This document shows, one piece after another, positions 49,329 to 57,283 of a stretch of DNA of 64,000 nt. The DNA comes from Streptomyces sporangiiformans (lineage in GTDB: Bacteria > Actinomycetota > Actinomycetes > Streptomycetales > Streptomycetaceae). Below the pieces are notes generated by a model. That model did no database searches. It worked only from the letters and a program-made list of their open reading frames with translations, and had not been told where the DNA came from. The DNA lies in the NCBI RefSeq assembly GCF_005768555.2, contig NZ_VCHX02000350.1:1-64000 (forward strand), written 5' to 3'. A program made the position numbers and the translations under genes. How positions within the stretch are numbered: position 1 is the stretch's first letter; each line of letters begins with the position of its first letter.

Positions 49329-49844
49329 ATGAAAGCCTGGGGGAGATTTTCTGGGTTTCTGGCAAGATGCGGAGTGAATAAGGAGTTTGGCTCTTCGTTC
49401 GTCTCATGGATCTGCTACAACCTGCTCATCTCCTCTCTCCCGATACCGTTGGCTTATGTCACATTGTCGCAGGGCGGGAGTATCGAGTCGATCGGCGAGC
49501 GTGGCGACTTCTTCATCATCACCGCAGCGCTGCTCGCGGGCGAGTTGCCGTTGATCTCCAAGGTGAACAAAACCAGGGATGGCTTGCTCGGTGATCTCCT
49601 GTTCGCATGGGCATTCATTCTTACCCTGACCAGCATTTTGTCCTTCGTGGCAACATCGGCCAATTTTGCCGTGGGGCATCAGCAGGGGACCGTAACCGTT
49701 TCAGCGCCCAGCCCCCCGTTCCCATGGTTCGATTCCGGTGCCATCATGGGCGTATCTCTGTTTCTCTATGCATCCGGGATCTTGACGGTAGTCGTATCAA
49801 TTGCCTGGCGTGCCAAAGGGAAGGGCGGTGATGTTGTTGAGTAG
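49329..49844 (+). CDS. Small membrane protein, low GC, unknown function
   Basis: A 171-residue protein with four predicted membrane helices (WICYNLLISSLPIPLAYVTL, FFIITAALLAGELPLI, LFAWAFILTLTSILSFVA, IMGVSLFLYASGILTVVVSI). Its base composition is noticeably lower in GC than the neighbouring genes, suggesting horizontal gain. ATG at 49329 follows GAGGTGG. It overlaps the next small membrane gene by 14 nt, so they are a coupled pair. Confidence 0.65.
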   Translation: MKAWGRFSGFLARCGVNKEFGSSFVSWICYNLLISSLPIPLAYVTLSQGGSIESIGERGDFFIITAALLAGELPLISKVNKTRDGLLGDLLFAWAFILTLTSILSFVATSANFAVGHQQGTVTVSAPSPPFPWFDSGAIMGVSLFLYASGILTVVVSIAWRAKGKGGDVVE

Positions 49845-50070
49845 GCTGCTTTTCGCTGCCCTTGCGGTCGTCCCGGGAGTGGTGGCGTTTGTGACGTCGC
49901 ATCGCAGCAAAGCCAGGTATGGGCGGTCGCATCAGTCGCTGGATCCCGAGCGCAGAGAGCGGGAGTCACGTTCTGCTGATGCCCGGATGGCGGTCTTCAC
50001 CGCTGTCATCAGCGTGATGGCCGCCACGGTGGCTGCTCTGGCAACGGTGATCTGGTCCATGGACCGATAG
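49831..50070 (+). CDS. Small membrane protein, partner of the preceding gene
   Basis: A 79-residue protein with an N-terminal (LLFAALAVVPGVVAFVTS) and a C-terminal (MAVFTAVISVMAATVAALATVIW) membrane helix joined by a charged loop (PERRERESRSADAR). It overlaps the preceding gene by 14 nt; AAGGGAAGGG precedes its ATG. No family is recognised. Composition is also AT-richer than usual. Confidence 0.6.
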   Translation: MLLSRLLFAALAVVPGVVAFVTSHRSKARYGRSHQSLDPERRERESRSADARMAVFTAVISVMAATVAALATVIWSMDR

Positions 50071-50094
50071 GTGCGGAAGTAGACGCCGTAGGAC

Positions 50095-50112
50095 CGTCAC
50101 TGACCAGTGACG
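50095..50112. terminator. Hairpin after the small membrane gene pair
   Basis: CGTCACT (50095-50101) and AGTGACG (50106-50112) form a perfect 7-bp stem with loop GACC. It starts 25 bp after the second membrane gene's stop and could terminate the pair. Confidence 0.5.
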
Positions 50113-50268
50113 TGCAGTCGGAACCGCAGGAGGGTGGAGTCCGGCGTGTCCGGGACCGAAACGGCGGTCAGGCCGGCAGCTGCGGCAAGGCTCTTGAATC
50201 CTGAGCGCTGGATCCACGCCCGCACCGTACGTTTCAACCGCATGCTTGTCTCACCCGCCCGTCCACCG

Positions 50269-50697
50269 TCAGTGTGCTTGCCCTGTAGGGATCTCCGCCC
50301 ACACGACCTTGCCGGACGGCGGCCATGGCTCGCTGCCCCACCGGGCCGTCAGCGCGTCGACGAGGAGCAGCCCGCGGCCCGCCTCGTCGGTGGGGCTCCC
50401 CGTACGACGGACCAGGGGCCGGCGGTCACCTCTTGGGTCGGCCACTTCGATACGGAGCGTGTCCGAGGCCTCGGCAGTGAGCGTGAGCCGGAACCCGCGT
50501 CCCTGCACGTGCCCGTGCGTGACGGCGTTCGCCGCCAACTCGGCGACGACCAGCGCCGTGGACTCACTCACCGCACAGCCGTGCGGCCAGCCCCACTCGT
50601 CGAGCTGCCGCGCGGCCAGCAGCCGGGCGAGGCGGGCCCCACGAGGCGTGGCGCTGAGGAGTTGGGTGAACTGCCGGGTGGAGATTTCTGACTTCAT
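50269..50697 (-). CDS. RsbW-like ATP-binding (anti-sigma/serine kinase) protein
   Basis: A 142-residue GHKL-fold protein. The N-box is VVAELAANAVTHG and the G1/G2 region is VADPRGDRRPLV-DEAGRGLLLVDALTARWG, as in the small HATPase_c_2 anti-sigma kinases of Streptomyces. It would bind an anti-anti-sigma factor or act with the divergent XRE/DUF397 genes, a frequent arrangement related to the whiJ/abaA-like loci. It faces the XRE gene across 123 bp. Confidence 0.88.
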   Translation of the reverse strand: MKSEISTRQFTQLLSATPRGARLARLLAARQLDEWGWPHGCAVSESTALVVAELAANAVTHGHVQGRGFRLTLTAEASDTLRIEVADPRGDRRPLVRRTGSPTDEAGRGLLLVDALTARWGSEPWPPSGKVVWAEIPTGQAH

Positions 50698-50820
50698 GTC
50701 ACTGAGCGTGGCCGCCCGGCTCTACCCTGACCAGGAAATCTCTCGGTACTCAGGGTGTGTGTACCGGTACGGACGGTGTCCTGTACGGGGCGTCGGCCGT
50801 GACGTGGTGAGAGGGAGACG

Positions 50821-51672
50821 GTGACGGAGCCGCAGGAGACGTACGACGAGGGCGAGCAGGCCGGCGACCTGAACCGGGCGATCGGCAAGCAGGTCAAGGT
50901 ACTTCGGGAGCGGGCCGGGCTCACCCAGAAGGAGTTGGGCGACCAACTCGGATACAGCGAGGATCTGATCTCGTCGCTGGAACGGGGGAGACGGACGCCG
51001 CAGCGGGAGTTCCTGGAGGCGGCGGATGAACTGCTCGGTGCGGGTGGGTTGTTGACGGCCACGGTCGAGGACGTGGAGAAGGCCAAGGCGAGGGGCAGGG
51101 TTCGGCACCCGGCTTGGTTCAGGGATTATGCGCGGCTGGAGGCGAGTGCGGTTGAGATCAACTTCTTCAGCATGGTCACAGTGCCGGGGCTCTTGCAGAC
51201 GGAAAACTATGCACGGGTTACGTTCACGGTGCGTCAGCCATTGTGGGCGGAGGAGACCATCGAGCAGCGAGTGTCTGCCAGGATGGCCCGTCAGGAGATC
51301 CTGACCGGATGGCCACCCCCGATTGTCACGGCCGTCATCGACGAAGCCGTGCTGCGACGCGAGATCGGCGGTCGGAAGGTCCAACAGGATCAGTTGCGGC
51401 ACTTGTTGAAGGTCGGTCGACTGCGCAGCACCACCCTGCAGGTACTCCCTCTGCGGTGTGACGAGAACCCTGCCGTGGACGGACCGTTCGTTTTGCTGAC
51501 ACCCAAGGGGAAGCCGCAGGTTGCCTACCTGGAGGTACAGGGAACCAGCCACTTGATCACGGATCCGGAGGAAGTGCGTATCCTGGCTGCACGCTATGGA
51601 GCCATTCGTGGGCAGGCCCTTACGCCACGTGAGTCCCTCGGCCTGATGGATGAACTGTTGGGAGACCGATGA
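50821..51672 (+). CDS. Helix-turn-helix (XRE) DUF5753-domain regulator
   Basis: A 283-residue protein. The XRE helix-turn-helix comes first (VKVLRERAGLTQKELGDQLGYSEDLISSLERGRRTPQREFLEAADELL), then the DUF5753 domain (ASAVEINFFSMVTVPGLLQTENYARV, VTAVIDEAVLRREIGGRKV). Such proteins form paired modules with DUF397 proteins and RsbW-like kinases in Streptomyces, and some control development (WhiJ-like). GTG at 50821 is preceded by GAGGGAGA. The stop overlaps the DUF397 gene by 4 nt. Confidence 0.92.
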   Translation: MTEPQETYDEGEQAGDLNRAIGKQVKVLRERAGLTQKELGDQLGYSEDLISSLERGRRTPQREFLEAADELLGAGGLLTATVEDVEKAKARGRVRHPAWFRDYARLEASAVEINFFSMVTVPGLLQTENYARVTFTVRQPLWAEETIEQRVSARMARQEILTGWPPPIVTAVIDEAVLRREIGGRKVQQDQLRHLLKVGRLRSTTLQVLPLRCDENPAVDGPFVLLTPKGKPQVAYLEVQGTSHLITDPEEVRILAARYGAIRGQALTPRESLGLMDELLGDR

Positions 51673-51866
51673 GTGCTGACGTAACCTCACCCGAACTCAC
51701 CTGGTTCAAGAGCAGCTACAGCGGCGGCGAAGGCGGCGAGTGCCTGGAGGTCGCCGCCGCCCCCGGTACCGTCCTCATCCGCGACTCCAAGGCACCCACC
51801 CGCGCCCAACTCACCTTCCGTCCCTCGGAGTGGGCTGCCTTCGTCAGGCATGCCTCCGGGCGCTGA
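51669..51866 (+). CDS. DUF397-family small protein
   Basis: A 65-residue DUF397 protein: LTWFKSSYSGGEGGECLEVA and VLIRDSKAPTRAQLTFRPSEWAAFV are the family signatures. DUF397 proteins are proposed to act as antitoxin-like or regulatory partners of the DUF5753 regulator. It overlaps the XRE gene by 4 nt (ATGA). Confidence 0.95.
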   Translation: MSADVTSPELTWFKSSYSGGEGGECLEVAAAPGTVLIRDSKAPTRAQLTFRPSEWAAFVRHASGR

Positions 51867-51875
51867 ACCTGCCGC

Positions 51876-52661
51876 TCACCCCTGTCGCGGGTTCGGCTTG
51901 AGTACCGCGAAGACCGCACCCGTGGTGTCCGTCAGCCACGCGATCCTGCCGACGTCCGGAACGTCCGCCGCCGGCATCAGTACCGAGCCGCCGTTCTCCT
52001 GCGTGTTCCGCACGATGTCGTCGGCGTCCGCGACCGCGAAGTACGGCACCCAGTTCGCCCGCCGGCTGCCCTCCTGGAGCGGAGCCACTCCGCCGAAGGA
52101 CGTGGCCTGCTGGTCCCCGGACTTGAGGCTGAGCACGCGGTACGTCATCCCGGGCGCCTGCATCTCCGCTGAACGCCAGCCGAAGAGGTCGCGGTAGAAG
52201 CGGATCCCGGCGACGGGGTCGGGTACGTGCAGCTCCACCCACAGCAGGGTGTTGTCCTCGGACGTCTTCTCCAGCCCGCCCGGCGTCTCGCCCGGCTGCA
52301 GCACGGCGAACTGGGCCCCCTGCTGGTCGGTGAGCTGGGCCATCCGTCCCTCGCCCATGACCTCCATGGGCGCCACCCGCACCGTGCCGCCGCCCCGCTC
52401 GACGGTGTCGACGGTGGCCTGGATGTCATCGGTCCGGAAGTACACCGTCCAGGCGCTGCTCGCGCCCTCCTCGGTGAGCCGGCCCATGGCGGCGACGGTG
52501 CTGCCGTCCTTCTGGAAGAACCCGTACCCGCCGGCCTCGGGCCCGGCAGAGACGTACTGCCAGCCGAAGACGCCGCCGTAGAAGGCGGTCGCCGCGTCGG
52601 TGTCAGGACTGCCGAGGTCGATCCAGCAGGGTGATCCATGGGTGAAGTCTGTGCCGAGCAT
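51876..52661 (-). CDS. VOC-superfamily (glyoxalase-like) protein, two domains
   Basis: A 261-residue protein of two vicinal-oxygen-chelate domains (about 5-125 and 135-261), each with a strand pattern like PCWIDLGSPDTDAATAFYGGVFGW and WVELHVPDPVAGIRFYRDLFGW. Some Streptomyces relatives are glyoxalase or hydroxylase-like; the metal ligands were not confirmed. ATG at 52661 follows GGAGGG. It converges on the DUF397 gene. Confidence 0.87.
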   Translation of the reverse strand: MLGTDFTHGSPCWIDLGSPDTDAATAFYGGVFGWQYVSAGPEAGGYGFFQKDGSTVAAMGRLTEEGASSAWTVYFRTDDIQATVDTVERGGGTVRVAPMEVMGEGRMAQLTDQQGAQFAVLQPGETPGGLEKTSEDNTLLWVELHVPDPVAGIRFYRDLFGWRSAEMQAPGMTYRVLSLKSGDQQATSFGGVAPLQEGSRRANWVPYFAVADADDIVRNTQENGGSVLMPAADVPDVGRIAWLTDTTGAVFAVLKPNPRQG

Positions 52662-52974
52662 GCGCGCCCTCCAACGGCTCTGCGGGACCACCGCTCCGCA
52701 GCCCCGTACGAACCCCGCAACGATGCCCACGTCCGCCCGTCCTCCTGCGGCGCCCGGCGCGGCGGGCCGCCGGAATCACACGCTTGGGTGACGCGCCAGG
52801 ATCCGCACGACTTGCTCATGTCGGACATAACGAAGTGACCTGTGTCACCGTAGCCTGTCTCCCCGTGATGTTCGTCGGCCGGGGTGCGCTGCACATCTCG
52901 GACCACCTGTGACGGGTGTGTCTCAGGTGACTTTCTTGGCCGCCATTCGCGGCCTTCATTGGGGGGAAGACGTC
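52662..52974. promoter_or_regulatory. Intergenic region before the peptidoglycan amidase
   Basis: A 313-bp gap. The best feature is a perfect inverted repeat, GTGAC (52835-52839) / GTCAC (52844-52848), separated by CTGT, in the promoter region of the amidase. No conserved riboswitch sequence (for example the ydaO/c-di-AMP type often found before cell-wall hydrolases) was recognised. Confidence 0.4.
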
Positions 52975-55323
52975 GTGAGTCGTCGTTCGTCGCGTGCGCA
53001 TAGATCCTTGAGCCTGAAGCGGCGGTCGTGGCTGACGCTCGGTGCCGTGATCCTGGGTGGCGGGGGCGTGGTGACCTACGCCGTCGCGAGTCCCTCGGGG
53101 GATGCCGACGCGGCGGGCCGGGCCAAGCGGCCGGTGAAGGTCTACGACCTCGCCCTGAAGGGCACCGCGGGCGACAGGCGGGAGCTGCCGCGTACGGGCA
53201 CCGAGCAGTTCTCCATGCTCGGCGTCTCCTGGACGGGGGGAGCCAAGCGGCTCCCCGGCACGGCGCAGGTGCGCACCCGCAGCCGTGGGACCGGCGCGTG
53301 GAGTGCCTGGCGGGACCTCGAAGTGAACGTCGACCCGCTGGACAACCCCGGCCCCGAGGTGCGCGGCGCGTCCGAGCCGCTGTGGGTCGGCTCCTCCGAC
53401 GGCGTCCAGGTGCAGGTCGTCCGCAAGGACGGCACCACCGGTGCGCTGCCCAAGGGACTTGAGGTCAACCTGGTCGACCCGGGCGTCGTGACCGACGCCG
53501 AGACCAAGTCCACGGGCACCGCGGCCGAGCCCGTGGCGTACGTCGCCGAGGAGAGCCCCAGCGCCACGATCACCGACTCCGCCACCCCCTCCGACGACAT
53601 CACCGCCACGCCGACGGACGACCGGACCACCGCATCGCCGGCTCCGACCGACACCACACCTGAGACCACCCCGACCGACACCACACCCGAGGCGACCCCC
53701 ACGGACACCACGCCCGAGGCGACCCCCACCGACTCGGCATCCGCGTCCCCCTCGACGAGCGCCTCCGCGATTCCGTCGGCCACCGCGCCCTCCGCGCCGC
53801 CGTCCACGGTGCCCGAACCGCCGATCACCTCGCGCGCCGGCTGGGGCGCCGACGAGTCGATCAGCCCCGAGGCGCCGGAGTACAACGCGGACGTGAAAGC
53901 CGTCTTCGTCCACCACACCGACGGAAGCAACACCTACTCCTGCGCCGACTCGGCGTCGATCGTGCGGGGCGTCTACGCCTACCACGTGCAGGTCAACGGC
54001 TGGAAGGACATCGGCTACAACTTCCTGGTCGACAAGTGCGGCACCGTCTTCGAGGGCCGCAAGGGCGGCGTCGACCTGCCGGTGCTCGGCGCGCACACCT
54101 ACGGCTGGAACCGGGAGTCCACGGGCATCGCGGTGCTCGGTGACTACACCTCGACCGGCGCCACGAACGCCGCGCTGACCTCCGCCGCCCGTGTGGCGGC
54201 CTGGAAGCTCGGCCAGTACGGCGCCGACCCGGCCGGGACCGTCCAGCTCACCGCGGGCGCCATGCAGAAGAACTACTTCGGCACCAGCTTCACCTCGGGC
54301 AGCAGGTACACCTTCCACCGGATCTCCGGCCACCGCGACGGCTACAACACCCAGTGCCCCGGCGGCTCCCTCTACACCCAGCTGCCGACCATCCGTACCT
54401 GGGCCGCCGGCCCGGTGCAGGGCCTGAAGGTCACCTCCGTCGGCGGCGCGGGCCTTTCGGGCTCGACGTACTACACCAAGGGCGCCGTCACGGTGCACTG
54501 GACGGACAGCACTCCGTCCTCGCTCATCTCCAGGTTCGAGCTGCTGGTCGACGGCAGGACCGTGGCCACCGCCTCGCGTACCGCCACCTCCGCCAGTGCC
54601 ACCCTTGCCCTGGGCAGCCACACCGTCGCCGTGCGGGCCGTGCACCAGTCCGGCAAGACCGCGACGACCGCCGCGCTGAGCGTCGTCGCGGAGACGACCG
54701 CGCCGACCTTCACCACCGCCCCGAAGCTCTCCCTGCGCACCGGCACCGTCAGCACCAGTGCCGTTCCGGTCACGCTCGGCTGGAAGGCCACCGACGACAA
54801 GGCCCTGCGCGAAGTGAAGCTGCTGGCCCCGACCACGGCCACCTTCGGCCCGACCACGACCGGTTCGAACCGCACCGCCACGTCCGGCGCCGCCACCACC
54901 TGGTCGATGCGGGCCTACGACTACGCCGGCAACTACCGCACGTCCTCCCCCTCCTACACCCCCGTGATCCTGCAGGAGAGCGCCGCCACCAAGTCCGGCA
55001 GCTGGACCACCCGTTCCTCCACCAGCTACCTCGGCGGCAAGTCCTACTCCAGCGGCTCCAAGGGCGCCAGTCTCACCTGGACCTTCACCGGCCGCTCCGC
55101 CTCCTGGGTGGTCTCCCGCGCCACAAGCTCCGGCCAGGCATACGTCTACGTCGACGGTACCAAGGTCGCGACCGTCGACCTGAAGTCCGCAACGACCCAG
55201 TACCGGCAGGCGATCTGGACCAAGTCCTGGTCCAGCAGTGCACAACACAAGGTCAAGATCGTCGTGGTCGGCACCAGCGGCCGCCCCACCATCACCACCG
55301 ACGGCCTCGTCTACATCAAGTGA
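52975..55323 (+). CDS. Secreted N-acetylmuramoyl-L-alanine amidase with Ser/Thr-rich linker and C-terminal repeats
   Basis: A 782-residue exported cell-wall hydrolase. After a signal anchor (LTLGAVILGGGGVVTYAVA) comes an unknown N-terminal domain and a long Pro/Thr/Asp linker with repeats TPTDTTPEA. The catalytic amidase_2 domain (residues about 285-480) has the zinc histidine in VHHTDG and the second His/Cys in HRDGYNTQCPGG, and cleaves peptide from glycan strands. The final 300 residues form two Ig-like domains and a carbohydrate-binding-like end. GTG at 52975 follows GGGGGGAAG. Confidence 0.88.
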   Translation: MSRRSSRAHRSLSLKRRSWLTLGAVILGGGGVVTYAVASPSGDADAAGRAKRPVKVYDLALKGTAGDRRELPRTGTEQFSMLGVSWTGGAKRLPGTAQVRTRSRGTGAWSAWRDLEVNVDPLDNPGPEVRGASEPLWVGSSDGVQVQVVRKDGTTGALPKGLEVNLVDPGVVTDAETKSTGTAAEPVAYVAEESPSATITDSATPSDDITATPTDDRTTASPAPTDTTPETTPTDTTPEATPTDTTPEATPTDSASASPSTSASAIPSATAPSAPPSTVPEPPITSRAGWGADESISPEAPEYNADVKAVFVHHTDGSNTYSCADSASIVRGVYAYHVQVNGWKDIGYNFLVDKCGTVFEGRKGGVDLPVLGAHTYGWNRESTGIAVLGDYTSTGATNAALTSAARVAAWKLGQYGADPAGTVQLTAGAMQKNYFGTSFTSGSRYTFHRISGHRDGYNTQCPGGSLYTQLPTIRTWAAGPVQGLKVTSVGGAGLSGSTYYTKGAVTVHWTDSTPSSLISRFELLVDGRTVATASRTATSASATLALGSHTVAVRAVHQSGKTATTAALSVVAETTAPTFTTAPKLSLRTGTVSTSAVPVTLGWKATDDKALREVKLLAPTTATFGPTTTGSNRTATSGAATTWSMRAYDYAGNYRTSSPSYTPVILQESAATKSGSWTTRSSTSYLGGKSYSSGSKGASLTWTFTGRSASWVVSRATSSGQAYVYVDGTKVATVDLKSATTQYRQAIWTKSWSSSAQHKVKIVVVGTSGRPTITTDGLVYIK

Positions 55324-55331
55324 TCCCCGGG

Positions 55332-55366
55332 CCCGGCGGGGGTGGCACCGAGCCCCTCCCGCCGGG
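55332..55366. terminator. Bidirectional terminator between amidase and sugar ABC permease
   Basis: CCCGGCGGG (55332-55340) pairs perfectly with CCCGCCGGG (55358-55366); the GGTGGCACCGAGCCCCT loop can extend the stem by GGGG/CCCC. It lies between two converging genes, ending at 55323 (+) and 55415 (-). Confidence 0.7.
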
Positions 55367-55414
55367 GCATACGGCCCCGGAGTCGTGCCGGCCTGCGCCC
55401 GGGATGCGCACGGG

Positions 55415-56317
55415 TCAGCCCTTCAGGGCCCCGCCGAGTGCCGAACCGCCGCCGATCAGCCGGGACATCACCACGTACAGCAGGATCACCGGCATCGAGT
55501 AGAGCATCGAGAAGGCCGCGAGCTGCCCGTACTGCACCGTTCCGCGGGAACCGAAGAAGGTGAAGATGCTCACCGAGGCGGGCTGCTGGTCGGGGGAGAG
55601 GAGCAGGAAGAAGGGGACGAAGAAGTTCCCCCACATCATGATGAAGGTGAAGATCGTCACGACCGTCACACCCGGCCACATCAGCGGGAGCACCACCCGG
55701 CGCAGGGTCTGCATGCCCGAAGCGCCGTCCGTCCAGGCCGCCTCCTCCAGCACCAGCGGCACGCCGTCCATGAAGTTCTTGGTCAGCCAGATCGCGAACG
55801 GCAGCGAGGACGTTCCGAGGAACAGGATGGTGCCGTACATGGTGTCGATCAGATCGACCTGGACGAACATGCCGTAGACCGGCACCATCACGGCGGTGAT
55901 CGGCAGCCCGGTGGCGAACAGGATGGTGAGCAGGAACGGGCGCTTGAACCGCGACTCGTACCGGGAGAGCGGATAGGCCGCCAGCACCGAGGCCGTCACG
56001 CACAGCGCGGTCGCCCCGCCGCACAGCACCAGGCCGTTGAGCATGGGCAGATAGGTGATGTCCGTGGTGAGTACGGCACGGAAGTTGTCGAGCGTCATGG
56101 GGTCGGGTGCGGTGATTCTCAGGCCGGCCGTGCCGTTCACCGAGGCCAGGAAAAGCCATAGCAGCGGCGCCAGGAAGCACAGGGCGATCAGCAGCAACAG
56201 CGCGTTCACCACGGCGCGTTCGGTGCTGCGGCGGGAGCGGTGCCGCGCTCCGAGCGCGCCGCCGCCCCGTCGGGTGCGCGGCGGCGGCGCGGCTTTGGGA
56301 CTGGCGATGACGGCCAT
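55415..56317 (-). CDS. Carbohydrate ABC permease (CUT1, MalG type)
   Basis: A 300-residue inner-membrane permease with six predicted helices. The EAA-type loop contacting the ATPase reads LVLEEAAWTDGASGMQTLRRVVLPLMWPG, typical of the MalG family. It is the second permease of a CUT1 importer and lies directly after the first permease (1 bp gap). The ATPase is probably the shared MsiK-type protein encoded elsewhere, as usual in Streptomyces CUT1 operons. Confidence 0.9.
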   Translation of the reverse strand: MAVIASPKAAPPPRTRRGGGALGARHRSRRSTERAVVNALLLLIALCFLAPLLWLFLASVNGTAGLRITAPDPMTLDNFRAVLTTDITYLPMLNGLVLCGGATALCVTASVLAAYPLSRYESRFKRPFLLTILFATGLPITAVMVPVYGMFVQVDLIDTMYGTILFLGTSSLPFAIWLTKNFMDGVPLVLEEAAWTDGASGMQTLRRVVLPLMWPGVTVVTIFTFIMMWGNFFVPFFLLLSPDQQPASVSIFTFFGSRGTVQYGQLAAFSMLYSMPVILLYVVMSRLIGGGSALGGALKG

Positions 56318-57283
56318 TCAGACCTCCGTCCGCAGCAGACGCAGATACAGCACCGAGAACAGGGCCCCGACCACCAGGAGCATCAGAGCGACGGCCGTGC
56401 CGTAGCCGATCAGGCTGTTCTGGAAGGCCTGTTCGTACATGTACAGCGGGAGGGTCTGGCTCTTGTTGCCCGGACCGCCGCGGGTCATCACGAAGATCAG
56501 ACCGAACACCGACAGTGTCTGCAGGGTGTTGAGCATCAGGTTGGTGCCGATGGAGCGGCGGATCATCGGGAGCGTGATGTGCCACAACCGGTGCCACCGT
56601 CCGGCGCCGTCCACCTCCGCGGCCTCGGTGATCTCCTGGGGGATCTCCTTGAGCGCCGCGGAGTAGACGAGCATGGAGAACGCCGTCCCCCGCCAGACGT
56701 TGGCCACGGAGACGGCGAGAATCGGCAGCGTGTACAGCCAGTTCTGCTGCGGCAGATGGAGGAAGGAGAGGATGGAGTTGAGCTCTCCCTCCTTGCGGAA
56801 GAACACGTACAGCAGGTAGGCGGCCACGACTTCGGGGATCACCCAGGCCGCCAGGACCAGGGTCGAGGCGACCGAGCGCACTCCCCGCGACGCCTTCTGC
56901 AGCAGTGCGGCCAGCCCGAGGCCCAGCGTGTTCTGGCCGATGATCGACGACACGACGGTGAAGACCAGCGTGAGCCAGACCGCGTTGAAGAAGTCGGGGT
57001 CGCCGAACGCCTTGGTGAAGTTGTCGAACCCGACGAAGCGTGCCCCGGAGGCTCCGGTGAGCCGCATGTCGGTGAACGCGTAGTACACGCAGTACGCGAT
57101 CGGGCCCGCGAGGAAGAGCAGCAGCAGGACCACCGAGGGCAGCACCGGCAGCCCGCGCAGCAGGGACCGGCGGGCTCGCGCGGCGGGGGAGAGGGGCCCG
57201 GCGGGGCGCGGGGGACGGGCGTCGGTCCGCCGCCTTCCCGCGCCCTTGCCGGGCACCGCCGTCGTCACCGTGAGGTCACCCAC
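56318..57283 (-). CDS. Carbohydrate ABC permease (CUT1, MalF type)
   Basis: A 321-residue permease with about six helices and the EAA motif EITEAAEVDGAGRWHRLWHITLPMI. The N-terminal 40 residues are Arg/Pro-rich. Its GTG overlaps the substrate-binding protein's stop by 8 nt and its stop abuts the next permease, so the three genes are one operon. Substrate probably a glycoside or inositol-like sugar in view of the neighbouring enzymes. Confidence 0.9.
   Translation of the reverse strand: MGDLTVTTAVPGKGAGRRRTDARPPRPAGPLSPAARARRSLLRGLPVLPSVVLLLLFLAGPIAYCVYYAFTDMRLTGASGARFVGFDNFTKAFGDPDFFNAVWLTLVFTVVSSIIGQNTLGLGLAALLQKASRGVRSVASTLVLAAWVIPEVVAAYLLYVFFRKEGELNSILSFLHLPQQNWLYTLPILAVSVANVWRGTAFSMLVYSAALKEIPQEITEAAEVDGAGRWHRLWHITLPMIRRSIGTNLMLNTLQTLSVFGLIFVMTRGGPGNKSQTLPLYMYEQAFQNSLIGYGTAVALMLLVVGALFSVLYLRLLRTEV

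Noticed and set aside
52662..52974. Possible c-di-AMP (ydaO) riboswitch before the amidase
   Set aside because: Searched by eye because such switches precede cell-wall hydrolases in actinomycetes; the conserved segments were not found.
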